Shown: one piece after another, positions 52,363-60,418 of the stretch
How positions within the stretch are numbered: the first letter of the stretch is position 1
How the letters are laid out: every line of letters begins with the position of its first letter
The notes under the pieces: generated by a model
Told to the model about the DNA's origin: nothing
Seen by the model: only the letters and a program-made list of their open reading frames with translations
The model's database searches: none
NCBI GenBank assembly: GCA_036675345.1
Contig: JAKFFE010000021.1
Coordinates: 248,001-312,000, forward strand
From: JALYOC01 sp036675345
Lineage (GTDB): Bacteria > Myxococcota > Myxococcia > Myxococcales > Myxococcaceae
Length of the DNA: 64,000 nucleotides
Direction of reading: 5' to 3'
Program-made: the position numbers and the translations under genes

Positions 52363-53031
52363 ATGACCTCCCGACTGGATGAGCTGCTCAAGACGATGAA
52401 CCCTCCCGCCCCCTCCGCCGGTGCCCTGGAACGGGCGCTGCTTGCCGCCCGACAGGAGCTGGCCCAGAAGCGTCCGGTGCGGCGCTGGCGCACCGAGCTG
52501 GGCTGGTCCCTGGCGGCGGTGTGGGGGCTGTCCGCGGTGGCGGTGGCGGTGGTGCTGGCCGCCGGCCTGGGCAGCGCGGCGCTGCTCGGGGCCCGCACCC
52601 CGGGGTTGCTGGTGCTGGGGGCGACCGCCGCGCTCTGTCTGGTGGCCGCGCTGGCACCCCGGGCGGGGCTGCGGTTGCGCGTGCTCTCCGCCGCCGGAGC
52701 GGGAGTCTCCGCGGCGTTGCTGGTGCTGGCCCGCGCGCCCGCGGTCGGACCGGCGGCCTTCCCGGAGTGGGTGTGCACCGCCAGCCATCTGGCGGCGGGG
52801 GTGCTCCCCCTGGGGGTGGCGCTGTTCGCCCTGCGCCACACCGCCCCCAACGCTCTGCGCTCGACGCTGGTGGGGTTGGGCGCCGGGACCCTGGGGGCCT
52901 GCATCGGCGAGCTGGTCTGCCAGCAGGGGCCGAGGCATGTGGCCACCTACCACCTGGGGGCCTGGGCCACGGTCGCCCTGCTGGCGGTGTTCGTCTCCCG
53001 GATCCTCCCCCGCCGGGCCTACGCCCCATGA
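52363..53031 (+). CDS. NrsF/DUF1109-like membrane anti-sigma factor
   Basis: The 222-residue protein has a cytoplasmic N-terminus (MTSRLDELLKTMNPPAPSAG..., residues 1-44) and six predicted transmembrane helices. Two short cysteines lie in TM regions or loops (WVCTASHLAAG; GACIGELVCQQG). This is the size and layout of NrsF (DUF1109) proteins, which hold ECF sigma factors at the membrane; in Caulobacter NrsF controls SigF. The conserved cysteine pair at the end of the fifth-sixth helix region fits redox or metal control. It begins one base after the sigma factor stop and overlaps the next gene by four bases. Confidence 0.78.
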   Translation: MTSRLDELLKTMNPPAPSAGALERALLAARQELAQKRPVRRWRTELGWSLAAVWGLSAVAVAVVLAAGLGSAALLGARTPGLLVLGATAALCLVAALAPRAGLRLRVLSAAGAGVSAALLVLARAPAVGPAAFPEWVCTASHLAAGVLPLGVALFALRHTAPNALRSTLVGLGAGTLGACIGELVCQQGPRHVATYHLGAWATVALLAVFVSRILPRRAYAP

Positions 53032-53321
53032 GCCGCGCCAAGGTGTTGGAGCTGCGGCACAGCGTGCCCGGCGCGCCGCTGGAGGTGGGGCAGTGGGTCC
53101 GGGTGCGGAGGGACGCCGGCAGCGAGACCCTGGACGATCGTTTCTTGGGACAACCGGGCCGGGTGTCGGCGCTGATCTACGACGACCCGCTGGTGCAGTA
53201 CCCGCACGACCCGCTGGTCCAGGTGGAGGTGGCCGGGCTGGGCACTGACCTGTTCTTCGTCCACGAGCTCAAGGCGCAACCCGAGGCGGGCTCCGGGCGG
53301 ACCGAGGTCGCGCCCCCGTAG
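53028..53321 (+). CDS. Small SH3-like beta protein coupled to the ECF operon
   Basis: The 97-residue product starts MSRAKVLELRHSVPGAPLEV and is rich in beta strands (VGQWVRVRRDAGSETLDDRFLGQPGRVSALIYDD...VQVEVAGLGTDLFFVHEL), a pattern like a KOW/SH3-type barrel. It has a hydrophilic tail and no signal or helix. It overlaps the anti-sigma gene stop (ATGA), so it belongs to the sigma operon. No family name can be given. It might be a regulatory partner or an unrelated passenger. Confidence 0.6.
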   Translation: MSRAKVLELRHSVPGAPLEVGQWVRVRRDAGSETLDDRFLGQPGRVSALIYDDPLVQYPHDPLVQVEVAGLGTDLFFVHELKAQPEAGSGRTEVAPP

Positions 53322-53401
53322 CGGCGGAAACAGGATCGGCGCTGGACCGTCCGAAGGGAGCGCGCCGGAGCCCTCCGCTCTGGCCCCCCAGGAAAAGCCC
53401 C

Positions 53402-54127
53402 ATGCTGAAGATCGCCTTGCTCGGTGAGCAGTACGCCTCGCAGTTCAAAGAGAACCCCGCCGCCCTCCAGGGGCTGGAGGTCCTGTACTGCGGAGGCTCG
53501 CTGCCGGAGTTCCGGAACACCGCGCTTCCTGCCCGGCCGAACGCGGTGGTGTTGGACATGGGGCAGCTGGCGGACTCGGCGGACGACGAGGTTCGACAGA
53601 TCGTCCAGGCCTCCGGCGCCGAGCTGGTGATGGTGACCTACACCTACGCCCGGCGGGCGCTGATCAAGAGTCTGCAAAGCGACCGCACCCGGGTGGTCCA
53701 GGCGCCGCTCTCCCTGTCCCTGCTGCGGGCCCACCTCGGCGCGCTGCTGGTCCGGGAGACCTTCAAGACCTCCGCCGCGGACACCGGGCCCCTGCCGTCG
53801 CCGGCCCGGAAGGCCTCGCTGGAGCAGCAGCAGTCCACCGCGGAGATCCTCTCCCAGCTGGCGGTGCCCCTGCCTCCCCGCTACACCGCCGCCCAGCTGG
53901 GACGGCTGACCGAGATCGCGTCCACCGTGCAGTGCGAGTGCCCCAACCAGCTGGCCCGGATCGTCACCACCCTGCGCGCCTTCGAGGACTATTCCCGGGA
54001 CTGCGAGAACCGGGATGACGAGGATGCCCGGATGCACGCGCTGCTCTTCCGCAAGACCGGCGCGGCCCGCTCGGTGATGGAGGAGGCCCTGGCCGCCCTG
54101 ATCCGCCACGAGCAGATCGAACTGTGA
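53402..54127 (+). CDS. Regulator-like protein with receiver-like N-terminus
   Basis: The 241-residue protein starts MLKIALLGEQYASQFKENPA. Residues 1-120 look like a Rossmann/receiver-type fold (AVVLDMGQLADSADDEVRQIV, ELVMVTYTYARRALIKSLQSDRTRVVQAPLS). Residues 150-241 are helical and contain IASTVQCECPNQLARIVTTLRAFEDYSRDCENRD, a motif I recall from C-terminal domains of myxobacterial MerR-type regulators, but no HTH is present here. AGGAAAAG serves as the ribosome site. It stands alone between the ECF operon and argD. The recalled match is moderate and needs a profile search. Confidence 0.65.
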   Translation: MLKIALLGEQYASQFKENPAALQGLEVLYCGGSLPEFRNTALPARPNAVVLDMGQLADSADDEVRQIVQASGAELVMVTYTYARRALIKSLQSDRTRVVQAPLSLSLLRAHLGALLVRETFKTSAADTGPLPSPARKASLEQQQSTAEILSQLAVPLPPRYTAAQLGRLTEIASTVQCECPNQLARIVTTLRAFEDYSRDCENRDDEDARMHALLFRKTGAARSVMEEALAALIRHEQIEL

Positions 54128-54196
54128 CCCTTGGGGGCGCAACGTCCCTGCGGACAAGTGGCGCCCTCCAAGGCTCGCTGGTATTCGTCAGCTCCC

Positions 54197-55390
54197 ATGG
54201 CCACCCAGAGCGACGCGATCATCGAGAAGGCGAAGGCCCACCTGCTGCAGAACTACCGCCAGTCGATCGTGATCGATCGCGGGCTGGGCAGCCGGGTGTG
54301 GGACTCCGACGGAAAGCAGTACCTGGACCTGCTGGGGGGCATCGCCACCTGCGCCCTGGGACACTGCCACCCCGAGGTGGGCTCGGCGCTCAAGGCCCAG
54401 ATCGACAAGCTGTGGCACGTCTCCAACGTCTTCTACACCCAGCCGCAGATCGACCTGGCCCAGAAGCTGACCGCCGAGTCCGGCCTGGACCGCGCGTTCT
54501 TCTGCAACTCCGGCGCGGAGGCCAACGAGGCGGTGCTGAAGCTGGCGCGCAAGGCCCAGAAGGATCGGGGCCAGCCGGACCGCTTCGAGGTGATCACCTT
54601 CCTCAACTCGTTCCACGGCCGCACCCTGGCCACAGTCACCGCCACCGGGCAGCCCAAGTACCAGAAGGGCTTCGAACCGCTGCCGGCCGGCTTCTCCCAC
54701 GTCCCCTACGGCGACCTGGAGGCGGTGAAGAAGGCAATCTCCCCCAAGACCGCCGCGATCCTGGTGGAGCCGATCCAGGGGGAGGGCGGGGTGCACTCCG
54801 CGCCGGAGGGGTTCCTGCGCGCGCTGCGCACGCTCTGCGACGAGCAGGGGCTGCTGCTGCTGGTGGACGAGATCCAGACCGGGATGGGGCGCACCGGGAA
54901 GTTCTTCGCCTACCAGCACGAGGGGATCCGCCCGGACGCTGTCACCCTGGCCAAGGCGCTGGGGAACGGGATCCCGATCGGCGCCATGCTCTGCCGCGAG
55001 GAGTGGGCCAAGAGCCTCACCCCCGGCACCCACGGCAGCACCTTTGGCGGCAACCCGCTGGCGGCCGCCGCGGCCAACGTGGTCACCGACCTGGTGCGCG
55101 ACCCGAAGATGCTGGCCGCGGTCAGCGCCAAGGGGGACCTGTTCCTGCGCAAGCTGGGGGAGCTGAAGGCCAAGCACCCGCAGAAGATCTCCGCGGTGCG
55201 CGGCCGCGGGCTGCTGATCGGCCTGGAGCTGACCACCGAGGCGGGACCGTCGGTGGCCAAGGCCCGGGACCTGGGAATGCTGTGCAACCTGGCCGGAGAT
55301 CGCACCCTGCGCTTCGCCCCGGCCTTCACCATCACCGAAGCCGAGATCGAAGAGGGTGTCCGGATCCTGGACACCGTCCTTCAGGGATAG
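54197..55390 (+). CDS. argD: Acetylornithine aminotransferase
   Basis: ArgD makes N-acetylornithine in arginine synthesis and often also acts in lysine synthesis. The 397-residue class III PLP aminotransferase begins with YRQSIVIDRGLGSRVWDSDGKQYLDLLGGIATCALGH. The PLP lysine is K253 in VTLAKALGNGIPIG, and FCNSGAEANEAVLKLAR, LNSFHGRT and VDEIQTGMGRTGK are all present. ATG at 54197 is chosen because homology starts there. Other class III ornithine aminotransferases are possible, but the length and motif spacing favour ArgD. Confidence 0.88.
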   Translation: MATQSDAIIEKAKAHLLQNYRQSIVIDRGLGSRVWDSDGKQYLDLLGGIATCALGHCHPEVGSALKAQIDKLWHVSNVFYTQPQIDLAQKLTAESGLDRAFFCNSGAEANEAVLKLARKAQKDRGQPDRFEVITFLNSFHGRTLATVTATGQPKYQKGFEPLPAGFSHVPYGDLEAVKKAISPKTAAILVEPIQGEGGVHSAPEGFLRALRTLCDEQGLLLLVDEIQTGMGRTGKFFAYQHEGIRPDAVTLAKALGNGIPIGAMLCREEWAKSLTPGTHGSTFGGNPLAAAAANVVTDLVRDPKMLAAVSAKGDLFLRKLGELKAKHPQKISAVRGRGLLIGLELTTEAGPSVAKARDLGMLCNLAGDRTLRFAPAFTITEAEIEEGVRILDTVLQG

Positions 55391-55437
55391 GTGACTTTGG
55401 CGGGGTTCCGGGCTGTAATCGCCGCACAGGTGTCACG

Positions 55438-56628
55438 GTGAGTGAAGCGGACGCGATTGTCGGGTTGGGGGCCCGCAGCGATTTTGTGGCCACGGCGCCA
55501 CAGACGGACCGTCTTCGGCAGTCGCTCACCCCGGATGAGGTGGTGGTGCTGGCGGTGGTGGGCCGCGCCTCCCCGATCAGCGAGGTGATCGACCGCTCCG
55601 GGATGTCCGAACCCAAGGCCATCTCCCTGTTGCTCTCGCTCCGGGCCAAGGGGGCGATCGTCCCCGCCCGGGTCAGCCGCCCCTCCCACCAGCCCACGGT
55701 GGACGCCGGATCCCTGGAAGAGGTGGACCTGGATCCCGCCCGCAAGCAGGAGATCCTGGAGATGGAGCGGGCCCTGGACTACCAGACCCACTTCGAGTTC
55801 CTGGGCGTGGAGGTGGACGCGGACACCGACGCGGTCCGCAAGGCCTACCATGAGCTCTCCCGCAAGTTTCACCCGGACCGGTACTTCCAGAAGAACCTTG
55901 GAAGCTTCCGCGGTCGGGTGGAGAAGATCTTCCGGCGGTTGACCGAGGCCAACATCACCCTCTCCGATCCCACCCGGCGCGCCGCCTACCTGGCAGCGCA
56001 CCCGGAGATCGTCCGCCCGGTTCCCAAGACAGCTCCCAAGGCGGAGGAGAGCCCGGAGCGGCTGGCAGAGCGACGGGCCCGGCTGGCCACCCACCCGTAC
56101 CTGATGCGCAACCGCAAGGGCCACGAGCTGTTGGCCGAGGCCAAGGCGCTGATGGCCAAGGACGACTACCCCAAGGCGATGGTGGTGTTGGACCAGGCCA
56201 CCCGGCTGGATCCCAAGAACACCGAGCTCTCGGATCTGCTCCAGCAGGCGCGTCGGCAGCAGGACCGCCAGCGGGCGGAGAATGAGCTGAAGAAGGCCCA
56301 GGAGGCGGAGATGCTGGGCAACCTCAACGCCGCCGCCGAGGCCTACCGCCAGGCGATCGCCCTGGATCCCACCAACACCAGGGCCGCCGCCCGGGGCGCC
56401 TCGCTGATCCTGCAGCTGGGGGGCGATCTCAAGGAAGCCAAGCAGCTTGCCCAGCGTGCGGTGGACGGAGAGCCGAACAACGCCTCCTACCGGGCCCTGC
56501 TGGCCAAGCTGCTGCTCAGCGCCGGGATGAAGAAGCTGGCCAAGAAGGAGTACGAGGAAACCCTGAGAAGGGACCCGGATCACGCGGAGGCCAAGGCGCA
56601 GCTCCGCAAGCTTCGCTGGACCTTCTGA
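55438..56628 (+). CDS. J-domain co-chaperone with winged-helix-like and TPR regions
   Basis: The 396-residue protein has three parts. Residues 20-80 (LTPDEVVVLAVVGRASPISEVIDRSG, then LLLSLRAKGAIVP) look winged-helix-like. Residues 105-175 form a J domain with the HPD motif in SRKFHPDRYF. The rest, about 215-396, contains TPR-like helical repeats (AKDDYPKAMVVLDQATRLDPKNTEL; EAEMLGNLNAAAEAYRQAIALDPTNT). The J domain should stimulate a DnaK ATPase, and dnaK begins 14 bases downstream. GTG at 55438 is used; the frame is open upstream but there is no better start. Architecture is very close to the C-terminal half of the 14281-16473 protein. Confidence 0.87.
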   Translation: MSEADAIVGLGARSDFVATAPQTDRLRQSLTPDEVVVLAVVGRASPISEVIDRSGMSEPKAISLLLSLRAKGAIVPARVSRPSHQPTVDAGSLEEVDLDPARKQEILEMERALDYQTHFEFLGVEVDADTDAVRKAYHELSRKFHPDRYFQKNLGSFRGRVEKIFRRLTEANITLSDPTRRAAYLAAHPEIVRPVPKTAPKAEESPERLAERRARLATHPYLMRNRKGHELLAEAKALMAKDDYPKAMVVLDQATRLDPKNTELSDLLQQARRQQDRQRAENELKKAQEAEMLGNLNAAAEAYRQAIALDPTNTRAAARGASLILQLGGDLKEAKQLAQRAVDGEPNNASYRALLAKLLLSAGMKKLAKKEYEETLRRDPDHAEAKAQLRKLRWTF

Positions 56629-56642
56629 TACAAAGGCGCCTG

Positions 56643-58487
56643 ATGTCCGACCGCGACCCCGTCATTGGAATCGATCTTGGGACCACCAACAGCGTGGTCG
56701 CGACCGTCAGCGGCACCCAGCCGGTGGTGATCAAGAGCCGCACCGGCCAGACGCTGACCCCCTCGGTGGTGGCGCTGGCCAAGAGCGGCAAGAAGCTGGT
56801 GGGGCAGATCGCCAAGCGTCAGGCGATCACCAACCCCCAGGACACCATCTACGCCGCCAAGCGGCTCATCGGCCGCAAGTACTCGTCGGAGCAGGTGCAG
56901 CAGGCGATGCGGACCCTGGCCTACCGGCTGGTCCAGGGCCAGCACGACGACATCAAGGTGGCGATGGGGCAGGAGGAGCTGTCCCTGCAGGAGATCTCCT
57001 CCATCGTCCTGCGCGAGCTGAAGCTGGACGCCGAGGCGCACTTCGGCAGGCCGGTCACCAAGGCGGTGGTCACCGTCCCCGCCTACTTCAACGACGGACA
57101 GCGGCAGGCCACCAAGGACGCCGGGTTGATCGCCGGGCTGGAGGTGTTGCGGATCCTCAACGAGCCCACCGCGGCGGCGCTGGCCTACGGGTTCGGCAAG
57201 AACGTCCGGGGGAAGATCGCGGTCTTCGATCTGGGCGGCGGGACCTTCGACGTCTCGGTGATGGAGGTGGGGGAGGGCGTGTTCGACGTGATCGCCACCG
57301 GCGGCGACACCTTCCTGGGCGGCGAGGACTTCGACTCCCGGGTGATGGAGTGGCTGGTCTTCGGCTTCGCCAAGGAGCACGGCGTCGATCTGCGCAAGGA
57401 CCGGATGGCCCTGCAGCGACTCAAGGACGCGGCCGAGAAGGCGAAGATCGAGCTCTCCACCTCCAAGGAATCGCAGATCAACCTGCCCTTCATCTGCACT
57501 CCGCCGGGAGGCACCGGCGCGCTGCACCTGCAGGCCTCGCTGAGCCGGGAGAAGCTGGAGGAGCTGACCTCGGATCTGGCGGACCGCTCCTGTCAGATCG
57601 CCGAACAGGTGCTCAAGGAGGCGCGGCTGCGGGCCAGCGACCTCAAGGAGATCATCCTGGTGGGCGGGATGACCCGCATGCCCCGGATCGCGGAGAGCGT
57701 GAAGAAGTTCTTCGGCAAGGATCCCTGCAAGGGCGTCCACCCCGATGAGGTGGTCGCCTTGGGCGCCGCCATCCACGCCAACTCCCTGGTCCAGGAGGAG
57801 GGACAGGTCCTGCTGCTGGACGTCACCCCCCAGAGCCTGGGGGTGGCGATCGCCGGCGGCTACGTGCGCCGACTGATCCCGCGGAACACCACCGTTCCCA
57901 CCTCCACCACCGAGGTGTTCAACACCTCCAAGGACCAGCAGACCACGGTCAAGATCATGGTCCTGCAGGGGGAGAACGACGTCGCCCACCAGAACGAGCT
58001 GCTGGGTGAGTTCGTGCTCACCGGGCTGCGGGAGGCGGCGCGCGGGGTGGTGGAGATCGAGGTCACCTTCGAGATCAACTCCGAGGGGATCGTCTCGGTG
58101 TCCGCCAAGGACAAGGAGACCGGCAAGCGGCAGTCGATCACCGTCACCGCATCCGGAGGCCTGACCCGCGAGGAGCTGGCCAAGATCCTCGACCAGCAGG
58201 GCGACTACATGCTGGAGGCCAAGAGCGTGGAGCAGGTGGGCGCCAAGCGAAGCGAGCTGGAGTCCACGATCAAGGAGGTCAAGGAGCTGCTGCCCCAGGT
58301 GCGCCGGCTGACCGCCGACTCCGACTTTGGCCGGGACGCGATCAAGAAGGCGGAGAAGAGCCTGGAGGCCGCCGCCGCCGCGCTGGCCAACAACAACCTC
58401 TCCGCGCTCTCCGAGTCCCTGGATCAGCTCTCCCGGACCGCGAACCTGTTCCGAGGCGTGGTGCAGCGGATCGGGAACGGCGGATGA
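56643..58487 (+). CDS. DnaK (Hsp70) paralogue
   Basis: The 614-residue protein is a complete Hsp70: DPVIGIDLGTTNSVVATVSG, the linker-spanning VLRILNEPTAAALAYGFG, IAVFDLGGGTFDVSVMEVG, and ILVGGMTRMPRI in the ATPase domain, followed by a beta-sandwich substrate-binding domain (LLLDVTPQSLGVAIAGGYVRRLIPRN) and a helical lid. It is shorter than housekeeping DnaK, with a 20-residue shorter tail that lacks EEVD-like ending. It sits between a J-domain gene and a TPR gene and not with grpE-dnaJ, so it is a specialised copy. Myxococcus has several such paralogues, including SglK and StkA, which act in motility or exopolysaccharide traits; I do not assign one. The next gene overlaps its stop (ATGA). Confidence 0.9.
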   Translation: MSDRDPVIGIDLGTTNSVVATVSGTQPVVIKSRTGQTLTPSVVALAKSGKKLVGQIAKRQAITNPQDTIYAAKRLIGRKYSSEQVQQAMRTLAYRLVQGQHDDIKVAMGQEELSLQEISSIVLRELKLDAEAHFGRPVTKAVVTVPAYFNDGQRQATKDAGLIAGLEVLRILNEPTAAALAYGFGKNVRGKIAVFDLGGGTFDVSVMEVGEGVFDVIATGGDTFLGGEDFDSRVMEWLVFGFAKEHGVDLRKDRMALQRLKDAAEKAKIELSTSKESQINLPFICTPPGGTGALHLQASLSREKLEELTSDLADRSCQIAEQVLKEARLRASDLKEIILVGGMTRMPRIAESVKKFFGKDPCKGVHPDEVVALGAAIHANSLVQEEGQVLLLDVTPQSLGVAIAGGYVRRLIPRNTTVPTSTTEVFNTSKDQQTTVKIMVLQGENDVAHQNELLGEFVLTGLREAARGVVEIEVTFEINSEGIVSVSAKDKETGKRQSITVTASGGLTREELAKILDQQGDYMLEAKSVEQVGAKRSELESTIKEVKELLPQVRRLTADSDFGRDAIKKAEKSLEAAAAALANNNLSALSESLDQLSRTANLFRGVVQRIGNGG

Positions 58488-59446
58488 GCGCCCAGCGCGC
58501 CAGTCAGCTGGTGGAGGCCGGGGTCTGGTTGCAGGCCACCGGGGACCAGGAGGGGGCCAAGCGTCTGTTCGAGCAGGCCCTGAAGCTGGATCCGGAGAAC
58601 GCCCGCGCCCGTCAGTTCCTGGGGCTCAAGGGCGCGGCCCCGGTGGAGCAGCCGCTCCGCGGCGGGACGTTGATCTTCGCCAGCGAGGGAACGCCCGCCT
58701 CCACCGGCACCCTGTTGTACGGGCCGGGAGCGGTGGCGATGCCGCCGCGGCCCACCGCCTTCGATCCGCCCGCGCCATTGCCCCCGCCGGTGGATCTGGA
58801 CTGGGGAGAGGCGACCGGAGCCCCGGAGGAGCCGCCTGCTGCCCAGCCGGAGTGGGAGTTCCGCACCCCGCTGACCCCCAGCAAGGCGGCGATCCGCCCG
58901 GACGCCACCAGCGCCTGGGATTCAGGGACCGATCCCGGGGTGCTGGTGGCCGCCGCGCCGCCGCCGACCCGCTCCTCCTTCAAGGACCCGCTGGACCTGG
59001 TCACCGACGGGATCCACACCCCGCTGCCGATGAAATTGCCGTCGGATTCCCAGATCCGGCACCTCAAGGACGAGTTGCAGACCCTGCTCCGGGGCGCCCG
59101 GGACCTCCAGGAGCTGGACGACCACAGCGGCGCGCTGGACCTGCTCACCAAGGCCCTGGAGCTGGACCCGCTTCACAAGGACGCCCTGGCCCTGCGCGAG
59201 AAGAGCGAAGGGACCCTGCTGGGAAGCTACGAGTCCAAGCTGGGCGGGATGGAGCACTACCCGCGGGTGATCCTCAAACAGGACGAGATCATCTGGCTGA
59301 ACCTGGATCACCGCGCCGGCTTCGTGCTGGCCCAGATCGACGGCACGGTGACCTACGACGATCTGTTCGCCATCTGCGGAATGAGCCGGCTGGACACCGC
59401 CCGGATCCTCGCCCAGCTGGTGGAAGAGGGCGTGATCCGGTCGTAG
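58484..59446 (+). CDS. TPR protein with C-terminal winged-helix-like domain
   Basis: The 320-residue product has an N-terminal TPR unit (ASQLVEAGVWLQATGDQEGAKRLFEQALKLDPENARARQFLGLK), a long disordered Pro/Ala/Gly stretch, a second TPR (DDHSGALDLLTKALELDPLHKDAL) and a C-terminal region that reads LAQIDGTVTYDDLFAICGMSRLDTARILAQLVEEGVI, a winged-helix-like pattern also found in front of the J domains at 55.4 and 15.3 kb. ATG overlaps the dnaK stop. It completes a three-gene chaperone operon. It may bring substrates to the DnaK copy; this is inference. Confidence 0.78.
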   Translation: MSAQRASQLVEAGVWLQATGDQEGAKRLFEQALKLDPENARARQFLGLKGAAPVEQPLRGGTLIFASEGTPASTGTLLYGPGAVAMPPRPTAFDPPAPLPPPVDLDWGEATGAPEEPPAAQPEWEFRTPLTPSKAAIRPDATSAWDSGTDPGVLVAAAPPPTRSSFKDPLDLVTDGIHTPLPMKLPSDSQIRHLKDELQTLLRGARDLQELDDHSGALDLLTKALELDPLHKDALALREKSEGTLLGSYESKLGGMEHYPRVILKQDEIIWLNLDHRAGFVLAQIDGTVTYDDLFAICGMSRLDTARILAQLVEEGVIRS

Positions 59447-59452
59447 CGGGGG

Positions 59453-59929
59453 CTACCCCTCGTTTCGAACCACCGCGGTCCAGGTTCCGCGCACCACCAG
59501 CTTGCCGTGCTGGTTCTTGGACTCGGTCTGGACGATCACGAAGTCCTTCCCGGCGCGGGAGTACAGGTCCTTGATCACCCCGGTGGTGGTCATCACATCC
59601 CCGTCGCGCATCACGTCGAAGAACTCGAAGTCCTGCTCTCCGTGGACCAGCATCAGGAGGTTGAGGTTCAGCTCCGGATCGCTGATCGCGGCGGAGAAGG
59701 CGCTGATGGCGAAGGTCACGCAGAAGGTCGGGAACGCGATCACCTCCCCGTGCGGACCGGCCTTGGCGGCCTCCTGGTTCCACAGCAGCGGGTTGAGGCC
59801 CTCCGGCGGTCCGGTGAAGCCGATGGCCGGGCTTCCTCCCGCGACCACGTAGGAGAACTCGCGCATCTTCTCCAGGCCGATCTTGTACTGGAACGCCCCG
59901 TACTGCTTGCCCACGAGCTTGAGGTTCAT
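59453..59929 (-). CDS. MaoC-like hydratase, N-terminal-half type (HadA-like)
   Basis: The 158-residue protein has the order of the MaoC_dehydrat_N hot-dog domain, with GPPEGLNPLLW, FPTFCVTFAISAF, VHGEQDFEFFDVMRDGDVMTTTGVIKDLYSR and VVQTESKNQHGKLVVRGTWTAVVR. Such proteins pair with a second hot-dog subunit to hydrate or dehydrate acyl thioesters. The catalytic D/H pair of true R-hydratases is not in this half, which is normal for HadA-type subunits. The partner gene lies 15 bp upstream on the same strand. It ends six bases from the convergent TPR gene. Confidence 0.8.
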   Translation of the reverse strand: MNLKLVGKQYGAFQYKIGLEKMREFSYVVAGGSPAIGFTGPPEGLNPLLWNQEAAKAGPHGEVIAFPTFCVTFAISAFSAAISDPELNLNLLMLVHGEQDFEFFDVMRDGDVMTTTGVIKDLYSRAGKDFVIVQTESKNQHGKLVVRGTWTAVVRNEG

Positions 59930-59944
59930 GTTCGTCCCGGTCCC

Positions 59945-60334
59945 TTAGCCCAGCTCGATGATCGCGCTCTTGAGGACATCTTCCTGGCGCTGGTTCTTGG
60001 CGCTCAGCTCGGCGGTGGCCTTGCCCCCCTCCACCTTCACCACCTTGCCTTCGAAGGTGACGGTGTCATCGGGCGCCACCGGGCGGGAGAAGCGGACCTT
60101 GACCCGCTTGATGCTTCCCGGGTCCCCGGCGAAGTTCACCGCCGCTTCGGTGGCCCAGGCCATGGTGCACAGCCCCTGGAGGATCACTCCCTGCAGGCCG
60201 GCCATCGCGCCGACCTCCGGGTCGATGTGGATGGGGTTGAAGTCGCCCGACGCGGCCGCGTAGTAGATCGGCCGGTACTTGTCGCACTCGCGCTGATGCG
60301 TGAACGTGTCGCCGACCTTGAATTCCCTGGCCAT
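59945..60334 (-). CDS. MaoC-family (R)-hydratase, catalytic subunit (HadB-like)
   Basis: The 129-residue hot-dog protein carries the catalytic motif in YYAAASGDFNPIHIDPEVGAMAGLQGVILQGLCTMAW, with the expected Asp and His. It should dehydrate or hydrate beta-hydroxyacyl thioesters, together with the HadA-like neighbour. ATG at 60334 follows GGGAGGGAG. The next upstream gene is the SDR-type reductase, 84 bp away. The pair resembles mycobacterial HadAB of fatty acid elongation. Confidence 0.83.
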   Translation of the reverse strand: MAREFKVGDTFTHQRECDKYRPIYYAAASGDFNPIHIDPEVGAMAGLQGVILQGLCTMAWATEAAVNFAGDPGSIKRVKVRFSRPVAPDDTVTFEGKVVKVEGGKATAELSAKNQRQEDVLKSAIIELG

Positions 60335-60418
60335 CGCAGGCTCCCTCCCGAAGTAGCGCCACACTCAGCGCCGGAGCCCAGCGGTCTAGTCGTCCGGCCA
60401 GATCGCGGCAAGGGCCTC

